From Symbiodinium natans (taxonomy: Eukaryota > Sar > Dinophyceae > Suessiales > Symbiodiniaceae): a DNA stretch of 64,000 bases. Under the pieces are notes generated by a model, which was given only the letters and a program-made list of their open reading frames with translations, ran no database searches and was not told the origin of the DNA. Positions 1 through 10,511 of this stretch are shown here, piece by piece; within the stretch, counting starts at the first letter, position 1; the number at the start of each line of letters is the position of its first letter. The stretch covers positions 110,001 through 174,000 of the forward strand of contig CAJNDS010002357.1 in NCBI GenBank assembly GCA_905221605.1. Direction: 5' to 3'. Position numbers and translations under genes: made by a program.

Positions 1-1289
1 GTCACGACGAGTCTGCCAGCGAGGGAACCTACCCTGGTCCATCCGATTCCTGGAAACCCCAGAGGTCGAACGAGGCCGCAAACACAATCAAATGTGGTGC
101 ACAAATGCATCGTAAGCACAAGAGGTATTGGGCGAGTAAGGCACTTTACGGTTCTGGAGATTTAGTTTTCGGAGGTTTGAAGGTCAATGGTTCCGTACAC
201 TGCGCCAACTGTCTTCGGGTGTTGAGTTCGCACTTTGTGTTCGTTGGAAACTTAGGGTTGCCAAGCGCCAGTCGGGAGCCCATAACACTTTTGACATGCC
301 AGGGTTTGCTGCAGGGTTGCCCAGCCAACATCTTGTAGGGCTTTGAGCTGCCGAGACATGTATTTGGGATGTTCCCCCTTATTCTAGCAGTCCTTGATAG
401 AGATTATAGTCAGGGGTACTACAATCCCTATGAAGGACTGCGAGAAAAAGGGTGAAAATCCCAACATTTGGTCAAATGACTGGTGAGGGCCCCAGAAATT
501 CAGGTTTCGAGTGTTGCCCCGCATCTTGCCCAGTTGACAGAGAACCGATGCCTGCCGGAGGTCTCACGCAGTGGCAGTTACGAGGATGCCAACGATTTAC
601 GTGAGGAAACACACGGCGGCACCTACGACGCGCTTCCTCCACAAGTACACATGGCCAAAGCCTGTAGACAATACAACAATACGACGGCAAACGCCTGTCC
701 CCAAAAGTCCTGCCAAGGGCACGTTCTCTTGGGAAACTTGTCGCCGAACCCTGAAAACCCTAAGAGCCGCGAGGTGCCCAGCTTGCTTTGTCAGGGCCTT
801 GGCCCCACGAAAGGTCAAGACATAGCCAGTAGATGTGGCATTTTTGAATGTGGAACTTTCCCCAGGCTTCTTCGGCGAGCTGGTTTTTCGTAAGCATGCA
901 AAACCCTTCCAGGACATGGACAGAAAGCATCCGGAGCTGGCCTCTTGCTGCAACATGGCGTGCGACTTTCTACACGTGGACCCATTGTGAAGCAGAGAAG
1001 CTATCGCCGCAAACTCTGCGATGCTAGGTGTCGCTCTCAAGATGGCCATCTCCGTACCCAACGCGCCTGCACACATCTGCACATCTATCTCCATTTTTTC
1101 GGAGAAGCCCTCACTCATCCTCAAGGGCTTTTTGGATCAGGAGTCGAACTTGCAACCTTATCGCCACCAAATCCTCGGACGTCGTGAAGAACATCCGTGG
1201 TGCTGGTAACAAGCATGCTTTTTGTAATCTCTTCTCAGGTTTCGGACCTTCTTAACAAGCATCCACGAAACCTTAGACTTTTCCCAGGC
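1..1289. other. No gene recognised; weak exon candidate
   Basis: Apart from the foldback repeat, this stretch has no recognisable domain. On the minus strand about 970-1124 an open segment (KMEIDVQMCAGALGTEM and following) has protein-like composition, but no family or clear splice sites could be assigned. The rest is probably intron or intergenic. Confidence 0.3.
388..440. repeat. Short inverted-repeat element, copy 1
   Basis: Two 23-base arms (388-410 and 418-440) are inverted copies of each other with about three mismatches and a 7-base loop. The arms begin and end with CAGTCCTT/AAGGACTG. A second diverged copy lies at 8403-8457 in the same orientation, with shared sequence on both sides (CCCCTTAT before, a G/A-rich stretch after). 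This looks like a small foldback or MITE-like repeat. No coding capacity. Confidence 0.7.
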
Positions 1290-1581
1290 CGCTGTCTTGG
1301 AGACTGGGCCGCGCAATTTCATGAGGCCGGTGACAACCTCGTCCAGCTCCAGCCTGCCGCCCATGTCCTCAGACTCTGACAAGGCAGAGAACGGTGCAGG
1401 AAAATCCGTTCAGGGTTTTGAGGCCACTAGCAAGCCGGGCTTCGGCGTCCAAAACATCGAACAGGTCGAACTTATTCGACACATCCACGTCTGCACTCTC
1501 CAGAACATGGAGGAAAGCGGGCTCCTGTAGCCAAAGCCTGCCACGCCGCTCAGGCATAACCCCATGTGCTTGGAAAGTCAT
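1290..1581 (-). CDS. Channel-type C-terminal tail with EF-hand, two exons (partial gene)
   Basis: Two minus-strand exons read like the cytoplasmic tail after the last pore helix of dinoflagellate cation channels. The first (about 1540-1447) contains EPAFLHVLESADVDVSNKF then LFDVLD, the helix entering an EF-hand. The second (about 1373-1290) has MGGRLELDEVVTGLMKLRGP, a typical EF-hand exit with the conserved Glu and the following L-K/R-G-P motif. The intron between them is best closed with a GC donor after Asp of LFDVLD. The exact loop cannot be fixed, because different acceptors give 11, 12 or 13 residues. No pore region was found nearby, so this may be the 3' end of a gene starting further right, or a broken copy. 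EF-hand assignment comes from motif shape alone. Confidence 0.5.
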
Positions 1582-1710
1582 CAGGCAACCACCAAACCCA
1601 ACAGTTCTGAGCCGCTTGAATCATTGAGGCCCTGCAAACAGTCATGAGCCCTAAGCCCGATGTTAGCCCGTGTTGGGTTTCAGGGCTTGGCAGCAGCAGG
1701 GCAGCAAGCT

Positions 1711-2262
1711 TCAGGTTTGGCTGTAGTCTCTCACGAACCAAGCGCGGCACTGGGCTACCGGAGCTCTGATGTTGCAGGCTCGGCACATGAAGGTTTTCCG
1801 ATCCACCGTGACGCCGGCGTGTTTCAGAAGCTCATACCTTGCTAGCCGAGTCCACAAGACCCACGTCAGCGGCTCATGTTTGATCAGTCGGTTCTTGAAC
1901 GTGTTCACGCATACAAGCAGCCACAAAGATACACCTCCAGCCATGCCCCATGCAGGCCTCCAACGATTCAACACATTGTAAACAGACTCCAGAGACTCCA
2001 GAGGGCAAAGCATGTGCAAAGCTCTTGGGTGCAGGATACCAGTACTGGCTTTAGAGGTGAACCCTGTGACATGCCGACCGGATGCTGCGTGTGCCAGAAG
2101 AGCTGGGTGGACTGCTGCCTGTTCAGGCGCCTGCTCAAGAATACGAAGAGTCGAAACGACTTCAGGCTCATGGATATGATCGTCTAGATGCAACCTTCGT
2201 TGCTTGATGCCCTCCGTCGGGCATAAGGGGTGGCGCAAGCGACTGAAGATGCGCACCCTCAA
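1711..2262 (-). CDS. Uncharacterised open segment with one membrane span
   Basis: A 183-codon open segment with protein-like composition. A hydrophobic stretch (WGMAGGVSLWLLVCVNTF) is followed by basic residues, then a Cys/Arg-rich end. I do not recognise the family. It may belong to the same gene as the membrane exon at 2974-3225, because order and strand agree, but phase was not established. It could also be a chance open frame in GC-rich DNA. Confidence 0.3.
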   Translation of the reverse strand: MRVRIFSRLRHPLCPTEGIKQRRLHLDDHIHEPEVVSTLRILEQAPEQAAVHPALLAHAASGRHVTGFTSKASTGILHPRALHMLCPLESLESVYNVLNRWRPAWGMAGGVSLWLLVCVNTFKNRLIKHEPLTWVLWTRLARYELLKHAGVTVDRKTFMCRACNIRAPVAQCRAWFVRDYSQT

Positions 2263-2973
2263 TTGCAGACAGGCCTGTCTGCTTCATCTGGGGAAGGTCG
2301 CAGGTCAAACAGTCCGCTGATCCTGCTCAGTGGAAATGTTTCAGCTAAAAAGATGAGGCTTCGCATCTCGCGCAAGAAAGATCTTGCAACCTCTACGCGT
2401 TACGCTTCTCAACCTCTCAACTCAGCGGTTCTGTGACCCATGCTTGGGGGACTGGGTCGGGTGTTCAATCAGTTCTCATTTGCATCTTCCCCATCGGCCC
2501 TCAACCCTGCAGACCCTAGCAAGCAGCTCCACTGTTGATTGCACTATATGCCGTCTTTTTTCTCAGATAGATCAGGACGACCAGAAGGTGGCCATATCTT
2601 TTTAGAATTTGCGCCAGGCACGAATTAAGCTTCTCTTCCAGGAAAAGAACATCGAAACAAATACCTAAAAACGAGCAGACCAGCCTGGCTGCCATGCTCC
2701 GGTGGCGCCCTGTGGTCAGCTTTCTGTTTCTTCTGGGGTCGGTACAGTCGACAAACCATGGCCATTTGTGGTCCAATTCAAGCCGTGTTAGGCACAACCT
2801 TCTCGACGTTCAAAGAACCCAACACTACGATTTGCAAAAGAACCCCAAAAGAAGAAAAAAATGATGATCCCTATATTGCCCTTAATAAGGAAGAATGTCT
2901 CATGCCAGCTTCTGAGCTTGTCACCTGTTGCCCGTTCTGGAGCAGTCGGATCGATCATCTGGACCTCGGCGCA

Positions 2974-3225
2974 TTAAACTCGGCAGAAGGATGGAATTGG
3001 CAAGTCGTTGAGAAGCGTCAAGTCCAAGATCTGTACAGCAACCGCCGCAACCAAACCATAGCGCAACAGCAGAAACCACTTGGCTCGACCAATTTTTCCA
3101 AGCCCGAGCCGCAGCCCTGCACCCGCCGAATCCCACAACATAATGTGAACTCCAGTCACTCCCATGAAAGCAGCCGCTAGAAACGGAGCCCCCAAAGCAA
3201 ATGCAACCATATCAAAGGGACGAAG
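2974..3225 (-). CDS. Multi-span membrane protein exon, family unknown
   Basis: The open frame contains two long hydrophobic stretches: FDMVAFALGAPFLAAAFMGV followed by TGVHIMLW, and a second span WFLLLRYGLVAAVAVQIL, separated by a short basic loop with RAKW. This is the composition of a polytopic membrane protein. No conserved motif identifies it. The frame is open about five codons before the first Met, so it probably starts at an intron acceptor and not at that Met. Confidence 0.4.
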   Translation of the reverse strand, partial: LRPFDMVAFALGAPFLAAAFMGVTGVHIMLWDSAGAGLRLGLGKIGRAKWFLLLRYGLVAAVAVQILDLTLLNDLPIPSFCRV

Positions 3226-3483
3226 AGTGAGCGCGCTTCATATCCCCTTCATATGAGCGAGGTACGATGATGCGCTGGAGCGCCAGCTCAGTGCTGTTTG
3301 CACGCTCGCCCAGTTCTCCTTCAGTACGTGCAAGGGCTGCCTTTTTTGAATAATCAACTTCCAGCCTTAAAGGGTTGCTGCTTCTTTTATAGTGCAAATC
3401 CAGCTGTGCTCCCAGAATCGCAGTGCTGGTGCTGCCTTGGCCTGTGCTTGTGCTTGAGGGGTGTGAGGAAGGGGGTGGAGGCG

Positions 3484-3562
3484 TGGATGATGATGACGGC
3501 GGTGGTGACGGTGGAAGTGGTGGGTGATGATGATGTTGATGATGACGGCGGTGCGGCTTGCA
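3484..3562 (+). repeat. GAT/GGT-rich simple repeat
   Basis: Imperfect GATGAT/GGTGGT repeat, giving His-rich or Asp-rich pseudo-ORFs in several frames. No gene evidence. Confidence 0.7.
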
Positions 3563-4022
3563 TGCTCTTCACGCATCAAGCAGCTTTGCAAAAACTGAAC
3601 GTGGGGTCACTGTGGCCGAATCAGAAAAACTTGTATAGACCCCGACAACTAGAGGTTTGCTGCAGGGCTTAAAATCCGGCCCGCGTGTGTGCTGAGAGCA
3701 ACCCCAGACACCCAGAGGTTAACAAGGTGCAAGACATGACCCGATGAGGTAACCTAAGCCACCGACTTTTATGGCTAGGCTGTACTTGACGCCTAGCTGC
3801 GAGGAGCCTGACATCTTCGCTAGATTCAGGTCTCACGTTCAGGGTGCTCTCCAAAAATCTCCGGACAAGACCTTGAAACGTTGAACAAGAACAGAGGACC
3901 TTCTAATCGGGGCTGCAAGGCAAAAAACCGAGGCCGAAAACTCAACCTCGCGGTAAACTTGCAGGACCGCTCGTCACAGTGATGCTTGCTTTCGAAGTTT
4001 CTTCTATTCAGAGATTGAAGCT

Positions 4023-4278
4023 CCATATTTGGATGTTTTAGCCCTAACCCCAAACCCCTAACCCCTAAACCCCAAACCCTAAAACCCTAAGTGGGATGGC
4101 AATCCTAAACCCTAAACCCCCAACATTCCCGGCCCTCTAGAAACTCGACCCGGGCCAAACAGCCGCTAAAATCGACGCCGGAGATCGCTGCTTTCGTCTC
4201 CCTGCGGATGCTGTGGCATTCCTGGGGGGTTGACATATGGGTTTGGGTTTAGCGTAGGGTGGTAGGGTTTAGGGTTTA
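4023..4278. repeat. Interstitial telomeric tracts, both orientations
   Basis: CCCTAA-type repeats (mixed 7- and 8-mers) run through 4041-4120, and TTTAGGG-type repeats through 4228-4278 in opposite orientation, with about 110 bases of unrelated sequence between. The first tract ends CCCTAAGTGGGATGGCAA, an ending that recurs almost exactly at 44338-44356. The pair lies just 3' of the cation-channel gene. Confidence 0.85.
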
Positions 4279-4567
4279 AGCTGGCAGAGGGCTCGTTTCT
4301 GTAGGTCGGGGTCTTTTGCTTAGAGAAGGCGTGGGGAGGTTCAAGACTTGGGTTTGGGGATTGAGTTCTGCACGTTGATTCTGCACCTTGTTTCTAGGGT
4401 AGGTTTGCGTGGCCCTGTAAAAAACGCAATCTTTAAGGATTACGTAGGGATTGCTGAAGCCATCACAGGTCTGTAAGGAAGGGCCCGACGGAGCATTGAA
4501 AGGGTGTGCTGATCGGATTGCTGGGTGCATCCCAATCCGAATGGCATTGCCACCACCTTCATTGCCA

Positions 4568-5946
4568 CTGTGTTCCCGAGTCTTGAGCACAACTTCCACG
4601 ACGATGTTGCATTCAGCGAATGCTTCTCTGAGCACATGTATGGTGATGTGCTCATCACAGTTTTCAGGTGCTAAGTGCCTTGTGTTGAACGGGCTTTTTG
4701 CATGGCGATGTTTCCCGTGGTCTATGAACAGGCATGCTTGTGCTTCAGCCCGCTTACGGGCGCTCAATCACATCCTTTATAGCCTCTCTGGCCGCCGGTG
4801 CTGTGATGCCGCGTGGCTCTTCAGCTACCTGGAAACCTGTCATACCTTGTAGAGGCAAGCCGTGATAGACTGCGGTGGAGTGCTTTGTGCATGTTCAGGT
4901 TTCAGATTAGGCTCCAAACATAAGGCTTCGCAAGGCTTCTGGACTTGGGGCTTTGCATGGTTCATGCTAGGCTCTCAAGGAAAATGGCCATGATCATATT
5001 GAAGATGCCCACGGCGACCAGCATGGTCACAAACACCTCAAGCTGTCGGCGAAAAACGGTTCCACGTGCCCTGTATACTCCCAATGAGGCTGTAAATGAT
5101 ACCCTAAACCCTAATTAATCCCTAAGCGTTGCTCAAATATTCCTTCACAAGGCTTCCCAGCGAGTCGCATACCCCAGCGTGAAGGGAGCTCCGTACACAA
5201 GTCGCAGGCGCTCTGCTAGGGGTGATCCCGCATAGTCGGAGCAACCGTCGGTGAAGCATCGGAACAATGTAAACCTTGTTTGCATGTTCGCTTAAAGGCT
5301 TTTGGCTTTTCCGGGCGGCAGCACTGGGTGGTGAGATGGCATATTTGTTGGGGAGCTGCACAGACTTAACTTCGTATCGTTCATTTAAGATAAGAATTTC
5401 TTTGTCAATAAGAAATGAAGAAAGTAACTATATTGTTACAAACCGTATGAATGTATTTGATGACACTAATATTGACATCTGGGATGGCGGTAGACGATGC
5501 ACGCTCGGATTGCTCTCATATGCAGGCTTTCCTTCAAGCTGGAAGCATGGAGTTTGGTATGTTCTTGAACTCTTCCATGTCATCACCTGCAAGATTGCGC
5601 ATCACCACGCCGAAAACGTAGATGACGGCGAACCTGGGACACTGGCGTTGCTGATGTCAGAGATGGGCGCTTCAGCTTCTATCGTTTCTCCTGTAGCTGG
5701 TCAAGTGCAGATTGGTACAAAAAAGAGTTGATGTGTCTATGTGTCTTCTCATACAGCTTTTGGTGCACAGACCGTCGGCCATGATAGATCTAAATGCTCA
5801 ATGTTGCTATCGACGTCCAGGATTTGGTTGATGCGGCGGACGCAACTTGACGCTACTTTGCCTCTCCGCTTTCACTTTTCTCGCTGAAGGTTCTGCATCG
5901 CTCTTTCTTTCTGCGCACCTAACCTGTATCGCTCTCTCTCTCTCTA

Positions 5947-5983
<37 letters not shown>

Positions 5984-7215
5984 GCTCTCTTTCTGACATA
6001 GCTCGAAAGCCCTTGATACCTAAAACGATTAGGAGTAAGTAGGCTGAGGGTTGCTGCACACAGAAGTCCAAAGGCTCTAAGAATCTGACACCTTGAACGC
6101 TGAAGCCTCAGAGCCGTAAAGGCTGAACAGCCTTTAGGGTTGGGGTTGGAATTCGGCTTTGAGTCCCAAGACTTTTTTTGGAACACGTCATCGCAAGATC
6201 TGAAGGCAGCTGTATTCAAGGCTTGTTTTCAAGTGAAAAGGCTCTGCTTGCATGATCGGGCTCTAGGGTTTCGGGTTACTGTCTTGATCCGTTTCCCAAG
6301 TGCCCATCGACTTAATTGACACACTTTCTAGTTTTCAAGCCAATGGTCGTGGCATCCTACTTCAAGGCAAGCGGCAGAAGAACCACTGCCCAGAAGAGCA
6401 CACCACACCCATTCATAATGCCCAGCGTTATCTGACGAAGCTCGCTGAACATCTTGAAGTTTAGCACTCGGATGGTCCTCATCAGCCTCACGAGTACAAT
6501 GGCATGATCAGCTGCACTTGCAAGCGTGGACTCTAGGCGCGCAAGGGCCTCCACCTGACCCAAATTCAAATGGTTAAGAAGATCGGCTGCCCTGGAAGCC
6601 AAATCAACTAGTAAATTAGTAGGAGAGGATGGGCTAGCAGATTCTTACCCAATTGGCCATTGCAGCCCGGTATCTGTCCCAAGCGAAACACGCGCACGAC
6701 GGTCACATCCTCCAGTAGAGGCGTGGAAGTGAAGCCAAGTACGGAAACGAGCACCGCCGCGAGCTCCAAGAGCGCGCACCTGGCAGCTAGAGCAGCTAAA
6801 GGCTAAAGGCCATGTGGCCTCAAAAAACTTACAAACATATTCCGGAACCTGAAGAACACGAGTGTACGGAGTCGTGAAGGATGCCGCCAAGGCACAGGAG
6901 ACACGAGAAATCAAACCAATTCCAGGACCAGTTCTCTGCCCAGAAGTAGCCGCGGCAGCCAAGGAGGCGCAGCTTGATCATGAACTCCTCGAGGAATGAC
7001 GGAACATGACGGAACATGTCATCACACGCTAGCATCTTGGATGACTGGAGCAAGGCGACATCTGCATTTCTTAGACCCAGTGTCCAGAAGGTAGAAGACA
7101 GCAAAGCAGGACTCCATGATGCGAATAGGCGTTTCATTCTCGATAACGTCGCTGTCTAAGGCAATGGTGATTGCATTCCTTAGTGCATGATGCCCCAAGC
7201 ACACCCGGAACTGGA
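4568..7215 (-). CDS. Voltage-gated cation channel, nine exons (A-I)
   Basis: A single four-helix sensor plus pore unit is reconstructed from minus-strand exons: A about 7215-7085 (S1 to S2), B 6987-6905 (end of S2, then NWFDFS), C 6779-6679 (S3, ELAAVLVSVLGF), D 6511-6361 (S4 with regularly spaced Arg, linker and S5), E 5633 to about 5540 (end of S5 and pore helix start, FKNIPNSM), F 5274-5169 (pore, FTLFRCFTDGCSDYAG), G 5036-4968 (S6, VAVGIFNMIMAIFLESL), H 4828-4758 and I from 4627 (cytoplasmic helix). The exon phases agree at every junction from A to I. Donors at A, C, E, F and G are GA or GC, as known for dinoflagellates. The pore resembles protist one-domain Na/Ca-type channels, acting in plasma or ciliary membrane. 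The N-terminus and the tail after exon I are not resolved. The intron between F and G carries telomere-like repeats. Ion selectivity cannot be read reliably. Confidence 0.82.
4968..5036 (-). CDS. Channel exon G: S6 pore-lining helix
   Basis: 69 bases (23 codons) reading VFVTMLVAVGIFN followed by MIMAIFLESL, a classical S6 with the Phe-Asn pair. Phase 0 at both ends. The preceding intron (5037-5168) contains CCCTAAACCCTAATTAATCC. Confidence 0.85.
5100..5126. repeat. Telomere-like repeat inside a short channel intron
   Basis: ACCCTAAACCCTAATTAATCCC lies inside the 132-base intron between the pore and S6 exons. Because both flanking exons are firmly placed, this is direct evidence that these tracts can be intronic. 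Confidence 0.8.
5169..5274 (-). CDS. Channel exon F: pore loop
   Basis: 106 bases reading FTLFRCFTDGCSDYAG, followed by PLAERLRLVYGAPFTLGY. The first base completes the ATG left split by exon E (GC donor after AT). The exon ends at TAT before a GC donor and continues in phase into S6 at 5036. The Cys-Phe-Thr-Asp-Gly pore motif with a trailing Cys is the diagnostic part. Confidence 0.85.
5925..5996 (+). repeat. CT-rich microsatellite in a channel intron
   Basis: Nearly pure (CT)n over about 45 bases with imperfect CTTT edges, inside the intron between channel exons D and E. Confidence 0.85.
6361..6511 (-). CDS. Channel exon D: S4 voltage sensor, linker and S5
   Basis: Reads VRLMRTIRVLNF (positively charged every third residue), then FSELRQITLGIMNG and FWAVVLLPLAL. 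It ends with AA|GTAGGA, and the split Lys codon is completed by the first base of exon E at 5633, giving continuous S5. This donor is a standard GT. Confidence 0.8.
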
Positions 7216-8385
7216 CACGAGCAGCCTTACGGCTCTCAGCCCATCCCTCCGCTTCCGGTTGACCTGCGGCTTTCATACGCATCAAGATTACGTGGCACCA
7301 TCGTGGTGAGCCTTCCCGCACATGACCTGACAAGGCCCTGAGGGCAGCGATCCAAAACTGCAGCCGCTGGCACAAGATGATCACGATGGGCGGGCCGAAC
7401 TCCAGAAGCTTGTTGATGACCAAACTGTTGTGCCCCTCCAGCGGCAATGGTGGGAATCACTGGCACGCAAAACGCTTTCAGTTTTGCAGCGCAAGAAAGA
7501 ATTGCATACTCAGGCCCCGGGACCCCCCAGCCCCGAGAAACTGCCACAAAAGCAAGTCTCCACCAGCCCCCAGCCCCCGAGCGTTGTTCATGAATGGCAA
7601 GCCCACTTCTCACGCCGAATTCAGCGAATCTTATGTGCAGCCTCATGGCCCTGGTATGAATCTTCGAAAGCCTCATCCAAAAGCACACTGACCATATGCA
7701 CTGTTTACGTATGATTTTGAACCGTCGATGATTTGGCCTGACAGGTTGTCCTTCGTTTCTGTGCTGTTTGTCACGTGGGTCCATCTTCAAAGGTTTGGTT
7801 CATACTATCCTTATGTTGTCATAATATCCATACGTTTTCTGATGCATGGCCGGTACGAACCAGTACAAATCGGTACAAGTTGTACCGGCTCATGTTTCCA
7901 AGATCCAAGATTGCTGCGAGGTCTTCCGGGACCCTTGGAAACACGAGTCTAGCTCATGACTGCGCTTATCTACAGGCATGTCACATGTCCCGGTACTGTT
8001 CCCTTTGCTGTAAAAATGCGGGTGTAAATAGGTTCTTCTGCAGGTTCCAAAATGCCAAGTAGCACAATTTGGTGAAAGACTTTCATACACTCCTCAGCCA
8101 ACCGACCCCAGATATCTGCATGTGCCTCATACACATCCGCGGATATTTGGATCATGAACACCCAAGCTCACTCTGCATACGAACGCGAGTCGCAGAAGTC
8201 CACAGGCCCTCCAAGCAAAGGCTTCACACTCGTCAATCCAGTTAAGCGAGGCTCGTCCATCAACTGAAACCATCGAGCACGGAAACGGAAAAAGGCCAAG
8301 GAAACAATAGCAGAAACGAATATTGCCAGTTTTCCACGTGCTATGTCCATCAAAGCATCCCTATAACCTCAAATCCTAAACTCGG
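7216..8385 (-). other. Possible upstream exons of the channel gene or of a separate membrane protein
   Basis: Two minus-strand segments look protein-like but were not identified: about 8345-8168 (start MDIARGKLAIFVSAIVSLAF, hydrophobic, then basic) and about 8160-8020 (ADVYEAHADIWGRLAEE and following). They could be the N-terminus of the channel or a separate gene. An imperfect palindrome rich in GGTAC and TTGTACC sits at 7850-7893. The open frames of 7236-7790 are not convincing apart from channel exon A. Confidence 0.3.
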
Positions 8386-8402
8386 GCTTCCCCTTATACT
8401 AC

Positions 8403-8457
8403 CAGTCCTTAGTAGGGATTATAGTGCCCCCCCTATTACAATCCCTATGAAATACTG
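8403..8457. repeat. Short inverted-repeat element, copy 2
   Basis: Diverged copy of the foldback at 388-440. Arms 8403-8425 and 8435-8457 begin and end with CAGT/ACTG and share AGGGATT and AATCCCTATGAA cores. A telomere-like stretch (CCTTAACCCAACCCC) follows. Confidence 0.65.
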
Positions 8458-8599
8458 TTCAGGGGGAAAAACCCCTTAACCCAACCCCAAAAAACACCTA
8501 GAAACATCCTCCAGCCTGGCTCGAGCGGGCGCTGCTCCGCTTCTCCGGCTCCGGCAGTGTGGAGGGCAGCGGGCGGAGTAGCACCGGGGCGCGCCGCAC

Positions 8600-8665
8600 C
8601 TGTTTAGGTTTTGGGTTTTGGGTTTAGGATGCACCTCTTTGGGTTTAGGGCTTTTGTTGCCACCC
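8600..8665 (+). repeat. Degenerate telomeric tract with GCCACCCG edge
   Basis: GTTTAGGTTTTGGGTTTTGGG and GGGTTTAGGG copies end in CTTTTGTTGCCACCCG. That right edge is the T-run plus CCACCCG junction seen at other telomeric tracts in this window. Confidence 0.6.
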
Positions 8666-9299
8666 GCCAAGCAGACACGCCGCGCTCCAGGGGAACATCT
8701 CGGGATGGTAGACTACGAGGTTGGTTTGTGGGGGGGCACTGGGGTGTCGGGTTTAGGCTCCGGGTGTGACAAACCAGGAGAGGCACACCGAGCCAGATAT
8801 CCTTCCTCAGAACCTATGTAGGCCCTGGGTGACACCAGAACTAACGCCAAAGTCACATACCAACATTCACACCCCAACCCCAAAATCCAACAATCAAGCA
8901 CTAGGGGCTCCAATCTTCCAGCTAGTCAGGATTTTCCTACGACTACCTTCCCACTGTAGTCAGATCAATGTAGGAACTAGTCTTGGTGACCGGAAGATAC
9001 CACTGCCCACCACTTCAACCCGACGCCTGAAGCTGACTCCATGGGATTCGGAAGTTTCAAGGTGGCCTTTACATCCTCAGCATGCACCATGAATCCCCCT
9101 TCAAAACGCATGCCAACGAATCTGTCAAGCACCCTGCCTCATGCGATGTCTTCAGTGCCTCATGCAGACTGCAAGACGCCGCTTTCCCTCTAGATGGCAG
9201 AATGCTGGTGGCATTTCTGCACATAGATCTAGTCATTGTCACTGGAATTATTGCGCATGCGCTCAGCCCTGTGCTATGCTTGGGCCAGGAGATGTAAGG
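8666..9299. other. No gene recognised
   Basis: No exon with convincing composition and splice sites was seen. Probably intron or intergenic. Confidence 0.3.
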
Positions 9300-9482
9300 A
9301 GTTGCTGTCGGCCCCACAACATATGACCGAAGGTGCTCTAGGCGGGCCTTCTTGTGCAGAACCGGGTGGGGCTGTACCTCCTGGAGCTCGTCCTCTGAGC
9401 CACCGCTCCCGTCAGCACTGCTCCCAGAACAAAGAGCTTCCACCTTGTCCGAGGGCAGCAGGTCCTCTTCTTCGGGTGCCAT
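9300..9482 (-). CDS. Acidic/Ser-rich exon of an unidentified protein
   Basis: Open segment starting MAPEEEDLLPSDKVEALC and continuing with a Gly/Ser/Asp-rich stretch, then LHKKARLEHLRSYV. The frame remains open upstream of the Met, so the Met may be internal. Composition (acidic, low complexity, then basic) argues for coding. It lies on the same strand as, and downstream of, the charged exon at 9735-9899, probably in one gene. Confidence 0.45.
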
Positions 9483-9734
9483 GCTCTTTAGTGGACCGCA
9501 GCACGCACTTCGCCACTCACATGTTCATATTACATGTGACTTACATGCGGACAGGCAGGCGAACCTCCCTAGTTGACGGAGCCTAAAAGATGCTGTGGCA
9601 TCAATAGGTCAAACCCGGTCTTCATAGAAACGGAAATTCACGATTCTTCACGTCTGTAGCACCACTGCTAAGCTTCCTTGAAGCCTTGCGCTACCAGCTA
9701 TACGTGCGCCCCAGGGCCGCCCCACCCTCCTACA

Positions 9735-9899
9735 TTTCGGCCCTCCTTCTGTTGGATTTGTGCTCGCGCTCCTCTGCAACAGCCTTAAAAAGAGCTTGCT
9801 TACTGTGGTTTTGGTCGTCCTCGTTCTCCTTCTTCGCGCCAAGCATGCTGTGCAGCTTCCGAAGCTCAGCGGCAAGCGCAGTCAGGTGTTCGTCGCCTC
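9735..9899 (-). CDS. Charged helical (coiled-coil-like) exon
   Basis: About 55 residues from a CTGAG|GC acceptor: LAAELRKLHSMLGAKKENED, then FKAVAEEREHKSNRRRAEM. Heptad-like and strongly charged. It ends either at TAG after Met or at the donor GTAGGA that overlaps it. No family recognised. Confidence 0.5.
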
Positions 9900-10438
9900 A
9901 GTAGGCGTCAAGAGCTGGTTCGTGCTTCTGAACAGAATGGTCGAGACGGCCCATGCAACAGTTAGCCCTGCGACCCATGGGCAGCAACAAGAGGGATACA
10001 AAAGGCATCAGGCGGTTGCAGTCAGTGGTTCGGTCAGTCCGTGTGAGTGGTGAAACCCACTTGAAAACCCAAGTTGCAGCGTGGCAAGTGCAATTGACAT
10101 GATGTCTTCACATGCATGTGCCAACTATGTAGGCATCACAATCTGAGGGGCATCTTCCCAATGCTTCGGAGGCTTCCAGCGGACGGCCTGTAAGACAAAT
10201 GGGGAAACCGTAACAGAAGGACTGCCAATCAATGAGCATCCATCTGTCTATACATCTGAGAGTGCAGGGCCCCTTGTCCAGGTCAGGCAGGGAATCTACT
10301 GCCTTTATGTGAAGCCTTGTTGCAGTTCTTAAGGCAGGGACATTTTTCCCGATAGCTTACAAAGGGTTCGGAATGCACCGCTGATGTTCATGGCGCCAAA
10401 GTATCAGTTGTTTCAGGGCGGGAAGCAAGGCCAGCGGA

Positions 10439-10482
10439 GGGTTTAGGGTTATAGGGTTTAGGGTTTAGGGTTTAGGGGCCCA
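10439..10482 (+). repeat. Interstitial telomeric tract
   Basis: Five to six TTTAGGG units, one interrupted by TTATAGGG, between charged-protein exons on the minus strand and therefore probably intronic. Confidence 0.85.
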
Positions 10483-10511
10483 TCGCTCCCGGCATGTACT
10501 CCTCGAAGCTG

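Noticed and set aside
597-1124. 175-codon minus-strand frame as a single gene
   Set aside because: Only the right third looks protein-like. The rest overlaps equally open frames on the plus strand.
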